DNA from: Lonicera japonica
Taxonomy: Eukaryota > Streptophyta > Magnoliopsida > Dipsacales > Caprifoliaceae
DNA length: 64,000 nucleotides
Assembly (NCBI GenBank): GCA_021464415.1
Contig: CM038466.1
Coordinates: 35,680,833-35,744,832 of the forward strand
Direction of reading: 5' to 3'
The notes beneath the pieces were generated by a model. It searched no databases and had not been told where the DNA came from. It was given only the letters and a program-made list of their open reading frames with translations. Positions 56,952 to 64,000 of the stretch are shown in pieces. The translations under genes and the position numbers were made by a program. Every line of letters starts with the position of its first letter. Positions within the stretch are counted from its first letter, which is position 1.

Positions 56952-58294
56952 TGTTGACCTAAAAGGCCATTAATCTTATTTTGATACTAACAATAAGATA
57001 ATAATGTGTTATTATTTAACATGTTTGCTCAATTACTTATAGTCATAAACTCTTATTATTCGCTATTGATCACTCGTGTAACAAATAATCAAAACCAACA
57101 ATTCAAACCGAAATCATCATTACAAGTACACGATCAACACAAGCATATATACTTCACATGACTATTGTTGATCAATAAACAAGACTTACTATCTAGAAAA
57201 GATTAAGTTAAAGAACAAATGAAGAAACAAGAAATAATTTAAGCATTTGAAGACTCGAAAATATGATCTAATAGCTCAAATGTAATCTTGCATCATTCAT
57301 AGATTGATTCAAAAAAACTTGAAGTCGAATTTCTTTGAATACAACATATTTCATAAATCGGTTTTCGAAATAAATTCATAATTAAATCATACGAATGATT
57401 TTTAAAACAAAAACAAATTTGGGTTTCTTAGAAACATGTTAAGAACATCTTCTAAGCTTTAAAATGATTTTTGGATCAAAATTGAAGAAGTTGAAAAATT
57501 GTTATTTTGGCTTGATGGACATAAGACATCAGTCGATTGATGGAGTATTGCCTCAATCAACTGAGGGCCATCAATCGACTAATGAGCTTTACTCAGTTGA
57601 CTGATGCTCTAAAAAATAGCCGTTGGACGTATGATTTTTGTCTTGTTTTAAGCTAACAACTAAAATGGCCTTATACTCTTTGGGACTATATATTGGAGGT
57701 CCAAGACACATTTAAAACACCTTGAATCACTATTTCAACTCATTATCCTTCTAGCATAAATATTCAAAAGATTCAAGTCTTTATTTTTATTAATCCATTT
57801 AATATTGAGCTATAAATTTTGATCAAATCTGATAACTCTAGAGTGAGTTTCATTTTTTATCCTTATATACTCTTGAGAATTATTGTGCATTGGTGTGTAT
57901 TACCAAACAAATCATATTCATTCATTTGTGAGAGGTTTTCTCATAATATAGTAAGAGTAAATCTTGTGAGAGTGTAGTGAGAATGAATACACTTGTATTG
58001 ATGTTTGATTTTCACCAGTAACAAAATCATTTAGTGGAACTTTTCGGGAGAATTATTCAGGCATGGATGTATGGTCTAAACAACCGAACTGCGTAAACAA
58101 AATGTCTTGATTTCCTACGGTTCCATCTTTTTAAACTCAAGCTCTTTACTTATCATTGTGATTTATTTTTGAGTTTATATTACATGACATATTGCATTGA
58201 CACATTATTAAATATTTATCTAGATAATTTTTTTTAATTAGACATTATTCTGAAAAACCTTATTCACCCCTCTAGGGTTATTATCCAACCAACA
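56952..58294 (+). mobile_element. Solo LTR of a SIRE-type copia element
   Basis: 1343 bp, TGTTGACCTAAAAGGCC at the left and ...CCCCTCTAGGGTTATTATCCAACCAACA-type right end with perfect TAGAT repeats. Start and end match the layout of the SIRE LTR at 20356-21750: the same first 15 bases, a near-end CACCCC(T)CTAGGG block, and internal tcgactga/cagttgactg palindromes with ccgttgga downstream. Sequence between is diverged, so it is a different subfamily. Plus orientation; TATA-like ctatatattgg at about 57685. Confidence 0.9.
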
Positions 58295-58299
58295 TAGAT

Positions 58300-58879
58300 G
58301 TTTGTTACTGGTCAAGTTGATTAGGTTTTTGAAGTTATTTGATTGTTCGAATTTGAATTGTGAATTTTTTGATTTTTTAAATTTTGGTAACAGGTCAAAT
58401 TGATTAAGTTGTTTTGATTATTTGAATTTGAATATCAAATTATTTGATTTCCTAAACTTAGTTTCTAGCTAGCAAGATTATAGGAGGATAGATTAATGCA
58501 ATTAGATGATAGGGACACTATAGATATAACAATAATATAAATGAGTTTTGTAATTAAATTAAATTAATTTTAATTCTTTATTATTTGTGCAAAAGTAATA
58601 AAACTTTCGACTTTAAAGTACTGGTCTAAAAGTTGTGTCCTTTAGTAGATAGAAAATAAGATTTTTGTCTTTAAAACCAAAAGCTCCAATTAATTTACTA
58701 ATGGAGTATTCACATAGGGTTTAAGTTTCCTCCCCTCCCGCTTGGTTGGTTAGCTTTCACCCACATTGAATCTAGCTACTAGATCTATTCACGATTGATT
58801 GTAAAAAAAAAAAATTACACTCGCAAAAAATGTGAGTGAAAAGAACTTGGTTGTGGCGCAACGATTTAAAAGGAACTTG
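58300..58879. other. Intergenic, no gene recognised
   Basis: AT-rich. A phrase with ggtcaa(g/a)ttgattaggttt and ttatttgatt.tt.gaatttgaat recurs twice between 58308 and 58450. Nothing else. Confidence 0.4.
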
Positions 58880-58882
58880 TTA

Positions 58883-59190
58883 GGCTCCGTTTGATAGCAA
58901 TATGAAAAATGAAAATAAAAACAACTAATTTAGGTGAGAAGATGAAAAATAAGTTGCGGCATATGGTGAGATATTCTTTATCTCATACTCATTTTTGTGA
59001 GTATATGTCCTCCATCATCCTTGAATATTTTGTGGAAAATTTTTCTCCACCACCACCCAAAGAAAATTTTATCATGGAAAAAAGCAAGAAGCAAGAGTTA
59101 ATCTCACCACATTCCTCAACTTATTTTCCATCTTCTCACCTAAACTAGTTATTTTTCATTTCATTTTCCATGTTGCTATCAAACGGAGCC
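58883..59190. mobile_element. Tourist-like MITE (PIF/Harbinger), well preserved
   Basis: 308 bp with near-perfect ends GGCTCCGTTTGATAGCAA at both termini (inverted) and TTA on each side (58880-58882, 59191-59193). Inner inverted phrases aaaaatgaaaat and atttttcatttcatttt extend the symmetry. A plus-strand frame of 79 codons inside is an artefact of the MITE. Diverged relatives occur at 61118-61419 and 15401-15677. Confidence 0.95.
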
Positions 59191-59199
59191 TTAATGTAT

Positions 59200-59750
59200 A
59201 AAAAAAAGAGTCTTTTTAAGTATTAGTATTTTTTTAGATCACGAGTTCGAACTTTGTTTCTTCCTCTTTGCTGAAGCAATGGATTGTGCCGGAAATAACT
59301 CTCTAAAAATCAATTGAAGTATTAACAACCCACATTCGAAAGATTGACCGCACTTGTAAAAAATGTGATTAAATGAGATTTACTATCTATAAGTTGTAAG
59401 TTATGAGTTTGAACCTTCATTTTTCTTATGTGATTTGTTTAAACCTCGTATTTTTATAAAAAATTGTGTTGCAAATAAGCCGCCCAAAACTAATTAAAGC
59501 TTAAACACAAATAATTAGGACGGAACTTAAACTTGAACGTTTTATATAAATTATTATCGTACTCTCAATTGCTTGGTCTTAAGCACAAATATATAAAATT
59601 TAAATAAAAAAGAACTATTGACCAACATCGACCAAATAAATAAGCACCAAAGCAAGTGATTTATTTTATTCATTTATAAAATCATCTGCATATATAGGTA
59701 GAAGCCTTATTGGAAGGTACCACCAATGGTCCAATTATGGCTTTATTTAG
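59200..59750. other. Intergenic, no gene recognised
   Basis: AT-rich. Contains two similar phrases with cgagttcgaactttg and gagtttgaaccttc, each after a ttgtaaa..gtgattaaatgag-like lead; no tRNA cloverleaf can be drawn. Confidence 0.4.
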
Positions 59751-60020
59751 AGGGTGATATTTTTACTCCATAAAATATTTGGTTCTACTTTGACTTTTAT
59801 TTGATCTTTGAAAACTTAGTAAGGTACATGTTATTTAATTCTTAAAGTTTAAATATAAGCCTATATATTTAGTGGTTAGGGGCTGAGTAAAGTATTATCA
59901 AGCTTATACTTGGTGTTCAAGAACTGAATAAGAAGCACCTTACTCGATTCTTAAGAACCGAATGAAAAATAAGAGTGAAACATAAATAAGTATTTTGTGG
60001 GGTGAATATATCACCACCCT
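59751..60020. mobile_element. MITE with long inverted ends
   Basis: Left agggtgatatttttactccataaaat-type arm pairs with the right arm read on the other strand (agggtggtgatatattcacccc). Arms are about 45 bp, diverged. Internal paired phrases include gttcaagaactgaataag and gattcttaagaaccgaatg. A half copy lies at about 29560-29660. Superfamily unknown; no clear duplication. Confidence 0.6.
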
Positions 60021-60026
60021 TATTAA

Positions 60027-60428
60027 GGGGCGGTGTTATTTACCCCCAAATGTGTCACAAACACTCCCTCCAAAATTTAACAAAGAACACATTTTAACAC
60101 CTCCTTTACATATCACAAACACTTCCTCCATTACTTGACGTTAGGTGAGTGCTTGGCAATACACTTTCCTCATTTTAGGTGAGTTTATGTGAGTACACTC
60201 ACCTCTTATTAGACGAGACTTATTTGAAAAATATTAAAACACTCTATTACTTGATATTAGGCGTGTTCGTACCAACTCTCCCCATATGGGATCGAGTGTA
60301 TGTAACTGCAATCACTTCTTATTAGGCAGGCCTTAAGGAGTGTTAGTGATAAAAAATTTCATACATAAGTGTTTGTGAGAGGGAAGTGTTTTTGACAAAT
60401 ACAAGAGATATAAATAACACCGCCTTTC
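60027..60428. mobile_element. MITE with GGGCGGTGTTATTTA ends
   Basis: Left ggggcggtgttatttacccc and right complement aaaggcggtgttatttatatc are inverted, about 400 bp apart. Inner phrases with acactccctcc and gtgtttgtgagaggg are also inverted. It directly abuts the MITE at 59751-60020. Outer duplication unclear. Confidence 0.65.
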
Positions 60429-60429
60429 T

Positions 60430-61114
60430 TTAAAGATAGTAGCAGTAGATACTTGTAATACAAGGTTCTGATACTGCAATACATAAACATTGTTTTATTT
60501 AAAAGCTTTATTAATTTAGGCACTTCTTCTTCATCATACTTCCTCCACTTGAGCTTAGCTGGAAAGTACCGCGCGCAAACAAAAAAGAATAAGATAAGAT
60601 AAGATAACTATAGAGCGTGACAAGTAAAAAATAATCTAATTAAGGATATAAGACATGCGCACACTCAGGGATGGACATACATATAAATAATTTATATATA
60701 TTTAAAATAAATAGTAAGCTACATTTAACCATAAATTAAATATTATTTCTTATGCTTTAAATTAAGATTAGTAGCACTAATATTGATTTTAATTTAATCT
60801 GAACTCACGATTACAACTTATTGTTTTTCTTTCATTGTTGATCCATTGTTATGTTCCCAAAAGAAAACGTGACTCTTTATTTGAGACTTTCTGAAAAGAA
60901 AATGGAACTCCTAATTTGAAAGAGATTGAATACTTTTTACCCATGGGGGCAATGCTATTTTGTACATGCTGAAGCATATATATAATTATGATATTTAAGG
61001 CACGGACATAATATTTTTAATAATTTAATTAACATTCCGGTACATGCGACGCCATTTTTGGCAATAGGTGTAACAATATTTAAATATAAAATTTATTTAA
61101 CTTTGTTTGTACTT
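60430..61114. other. Intergenic, no gene recognised
   Basis: AT-rich; a short aagataagataagataa tandem repeat lies at about 60590-60607. No gene. Confidence 0.4.
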
Positions 61115-61117
61115 TTA

Positions 61118-61419
61118 GGGTCCGTTTGCTAATGAGATGGAGAATGATAGGAAAAATAATTGATTTGTATTAGAATTTTAAAAATAAGTTGTGGGATGTG
61201 GTGAGATGTTCTCTCTTACTTTTTGACTCTTTCCATATAAAAAAATTTCTTTAGGTTATGATGAAGAAATTTTTTTTTCCCACAAAAGATAGAGAACGAT
61301 GGAGGATGTCTAATCCTAAAAAGTGGAGATCATCTCACCACATCACTCAACTTATTTTTCATCTTGTATAAATCAATTATTGTTCTTGTTATTTTTCATC
61401 TTGTTATTAAAACAACTGC
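61118..61419. mobile_element. Tourist-like MITE, diverged sibling of 58883-59190
   Basis: TTA on both sides (61115-61117, 61420-61422). Left end gggtccgtttgctaatgaga matches the family; the right end is eroded. The interior keeps aaaaataagttgtggg.tgtggtgagat and catctcaccacatcactcaac, collinear with the well-preserved copy. Confidence 0.75.
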
Positions 61420-61422
61420 TTA

Positions 61423-63060
61423 ATGATTATCTTTGTTCTTGCGATGGTAAAAATAGGTAAATAAATATCAATGATTAAGTTAGTGAAGATGTTTTTCTAG
61501 AAAATTCTTAAAGAAACTTTAAAAAATGCTTATTTTACATATCCATGCTATTTTGTATTTTCTCACATAAATTTTGTAATATGCAATTTGTTTGAGTGAT
61601 CGAAGAATTAAATAGGATAACATTTATCCGCTCAATCAAAATACTGCATACATCCCTGTATACACCCATATATTCAATTTCTTATGAAGGCTGTGAAGTG
61701 TACCCTCAAAGGTAAATAATTTATGAACCTCGTATGTTTTAAATTTGTATAAAAGTTTAATAGTTCTGTGGTAAAAAAAAATTATTTTATAACAAAAATA
61801 TCAATAAATTAGGCGGTGAAATCATCATAAGAAGCTTGAATGGTTGAAGTTCAAGTATATATATAAGGGGATATAGTTTTATGGATCGACCATTTGCAAT
61901 AGAAATTAGGAGATGTTTTCAGCAACCAACATTCGTCGTTAAATGTGTAATTCATATATGAATGGTCCGCACTAGATCCTAGCTGTATAAATATATTGAG
62001 TTTGCATTCCGTCTTCCACAACGTCCTCTTAACACAAATTTCACCGAAAGTTCTAGAATTTTTTTTTAATTTGATCCAACATTAAAAATGCAAAATTAAA
62101 CTTCGAAAAATGAGGTAATTAAAAGGTCTTGCGTAACAATATTTTTAGCAAAAAAACCAATGATAATTTTTTTTTTAAAAGTAAGGGCCTAGATGTCATT
62201 ATCATTATGAAATAAGGGCTTGTTTATCAATTGTGTTTTAAAATAAGTATTTTGACCGAGTGCAAACTTAACTTTACACAAAATTGTGCCAAGTGCAAAC
62301 TTTACTTTGCACAAAATTGTATTTTGTGCAAACTTTTACTTTGCACAAAATTGTATTTCTTAACTTTACAATCAAAACAATTTAATGCAAATTTGTTTTG
62401 CATGATGCGTCTATATTTTTTAACAAGTATATATATATATTCTTATGTTTCATTCATAAAACTTTAAAACAATGTCCAATAAACACAAATACATAGTAAT
62501 GTTTTAGAAAATAAGGAGTACAAACTTAACTTTGCATAACTTCAAAAAATTATTATGTGCATTTTATTAATAAATCGGTTTTGAATATGTAATTTGTTAA
62601 AACTAGTCTAAAACATTGTTAATTAAACACTTATTTATAATAATATGCTAAAAAACATGTAGTGCAAATTTAATTTTGCACGGTTCCATAAAAAAATACA
62701 ATTTAAAAATCTACCGCAAAGTTAACTTTGGATTCCTTTTAGAGTTTGGTCAAATATAAACCCTTAATTTACAAAAATATTATTTCTTGATTTTTTTTAT
62801 AAAAAAACTTTTTTTTATATAAGTCCTATTTTTCAATATCCGGATTAAACTTATCCACAGTTTTATGTTATTTAGGTAGTCAAGATGAAGTCAAGCCTTA
62901 CTACATCATGTCCCTCATCAAGAAGGTTAGTCACGTGCTATATAATAAGTCAAGCACTAATTATATCTTAGTTTACTTTTACCATCTTTTAACTTATTGC
63001 ATAATTAGATTTAATGTCATCCATTAGTTTGGATATATGCTTCCCATAATTATGACATCA
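61423..63060. other. Intergenic, no gene recognised
   Basis: AT-rich sequence with no supportable gene. Contains the short tandem repeat at 62261-62356 listed separately and several long T or A runs. Confidence 0.4.
62261..62356. repeat. Tandem repeat of gtgcaaactttactttgcac unit
   Basis: Three to four copies of a roughly 28-32 bp unit (gtgcaaact.tactttgcac followed by aaaattgt). The unit is itself a partial palindrome (GTGCAAA...TTTGCAC). A plus-strand 78-codon frame here (62231-62467) simply translates the repeat, with CKLYFAQNC-like iterations, and is not a gene. Worn single copies recur near 62520 and 62662. Confidence 0.85.
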
Positions 63061-64000
63061 CACTACACCAAATTTGGCAAAATGTCACTAAAATGCGCGG
63101 AGCCTTTGTCACGGTTTTGAACCGTCGCAAGCAATTGTAACGGTTATGAACCGAATCAAGTAAAAAATGGCACTGTTTCTTAACTTATTACACTTATTTT
63201 ATAAAATTGTAACGGTTTTGGACCGTGCCAATGTTAACTTTACAATTGTAAGGGTTTAAAACCGAAACAATTTATAAATTAGGGCACCAAAATCTAAGCG
63301 GGATAAAATTTTCATTCTCCCCCTTTCTAATTTTCACTCTCGCTCCCCTCCGCCTTTCTAATTTTCACGATATCCCCTTTCTTCCCCTCTCTCCCCCTTT
63401 TTCGAGCCCCCAAACCCACCCTCACACCCCGTCTCCTCTCATTTCCTCACACCCCGTCTCCTCTCATCTCTTCCATGTAGCCTTCGTACGAAATCTCAAT
63501 TGTAAACCCTAGCCTTCCCACGAAATCTCAAACGTATCTCATCGTTTTCAGATTCAAGGTTGTTAAGTCAAGGTAGCCCTAGCCTTTCAAGTTCTCATCC
63601 TCTGCTAGTGCCTCTCAAGTTCTCACTTACTTTCAGATTCGAGGTTGCTAACTCAAGGTATGTTTTTGATTTTGAAATTTATATTCAGAAATTTTTGATT
63701 TTTTTGGGGCTAAATATTAGGGTTTCAATTAATTTTGGATGCTTGTTTCACAGATTTTGGATGCTTCTTTTTGATTTTGAAATTCGAGGTTGCTAACTCA
63801 AGGTATGTTTTTGGATGCTTGTTTCACAGATTTCAGTTTTAGTCTTGGTTTGTCGAATACGTGCATTTATGAGATATATTTATGAGATATATTTTGCAGT
63901 GTCAACAAGGCATATTAAGTTTCATATACGTGCATTTATGAGATATATTTTGCAGGACTTTATTCGAATATAATATAATTTCGTGCCAAAGTACTCTTAT
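63061..64000. mobile_element. Left end of a CACTA element running off the window
   Basis: CACTACACCAAATTTGGC at 63061, then repeats of aacggttttgaaccgt type in both orientations (about 63111, 63138, 63210 and 63249). From about 63310 a pyrimidine-rich leader follows, then a segment in which the phrases tcagattcgaggttgctaac, tcaaggtatgtttttg and gatgcttgtttcacag repeat. Repeated exon/intron-edge phrases (AAG/GTATGT) suggest a duplicated leader exon of a transposon transcript. The right end lies outside the window. The motif differs from both arrays in the CACTA at 25031-30892. Confidence 0.7.

Noticed and set aside
59240..59420. tRNA-like gagttcgaact / gagtttgaacc phrases
   Set aside because: No acceptor or anticodon stem can be paired around them.
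1..64000. CRISPR arrays, operons, plasmid origins
   Set aside because: The content is plant nuclear DNA; the tandem repeats present have no spacer regularity and no bacterial genes occur.

Overview
This is a window of AT-rich nuclear DNA from a flowering plant, most likely a eudicot. The evidence is an intronless plant-specific CCCH zinc-finger gene, several classes of plant transposable elements, and a decayed caulimovirus-type endogenous pararetrovirus. I cannot fix the family or species. Only one host gene is convincingly intact: an RR-TZF CCCH protein on the minus strand at 12402-13520, a GC-rich island with a TATA box and a G-box upstream. Almost everything else I can identify is transposon or viral sequence.

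Layout. From 1 to 12 kb the window is intergenic and rich in small DNA transposons with readable ends: a Mutator-type MITE (1633-2343), Tourist-like MITEs (3011-3449, 5506-5881), a local tandem duplication whose second copy was hit by a hAT element with an 8-bp duplication (7002-7585), a palindromic MITE (9473-9737), a Stowaway relic and a three-copy tandem repeat. The CCCH gene follows. From 16.5 to 38.6 kb lies one nested retrotransposon cluster. An old short-LTR Ty1/copia element (16489-38574, target duplication TTTTA) was split by a SIRE/Maximus-type copia element on the minus strand (20356-37717) with gag, protease, integrase, reverse transcriptase, RNase H and an env-like third ORF, all broken. 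That element was itself split by a CACTA transposon in its RT gene (25031-30892, duplication TAA) and by a gypsy-type solo LTR in its gag gene (33708-35745, duplication CTTAC).

Further right are another solo LTR (38899-39712), a long CT microsatellite, and a degenerate endogenous pararetrovirus in two opposed pieces (about 41.86-47.82 kb on plus; 49.03-47.96 kb on minus, with TATA box, primer-binding site and movement-protein segment). Next come two solo LTRs of one family (50251-51777, 54343-55893), a SIRE-type solo LTR (56952-58294), Tourist MITEs (58883-59190, 61118-61419), other MITEs, and the left end of a CACTA element that leaves the window (from 63061).

The genes do not form a pathway. 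The window records repeated insertion and solo-LTR formation. The two most unusual structures are a patchwork copy of the flanking SIRE reverse-transcriptase sequence inside the left end of the CACTA element, interleaved with that element's own subterminal motifs, and the tail-to-tail pararetrovirus fragments. All family assignments come from reading motifs by eye; no database search was run.
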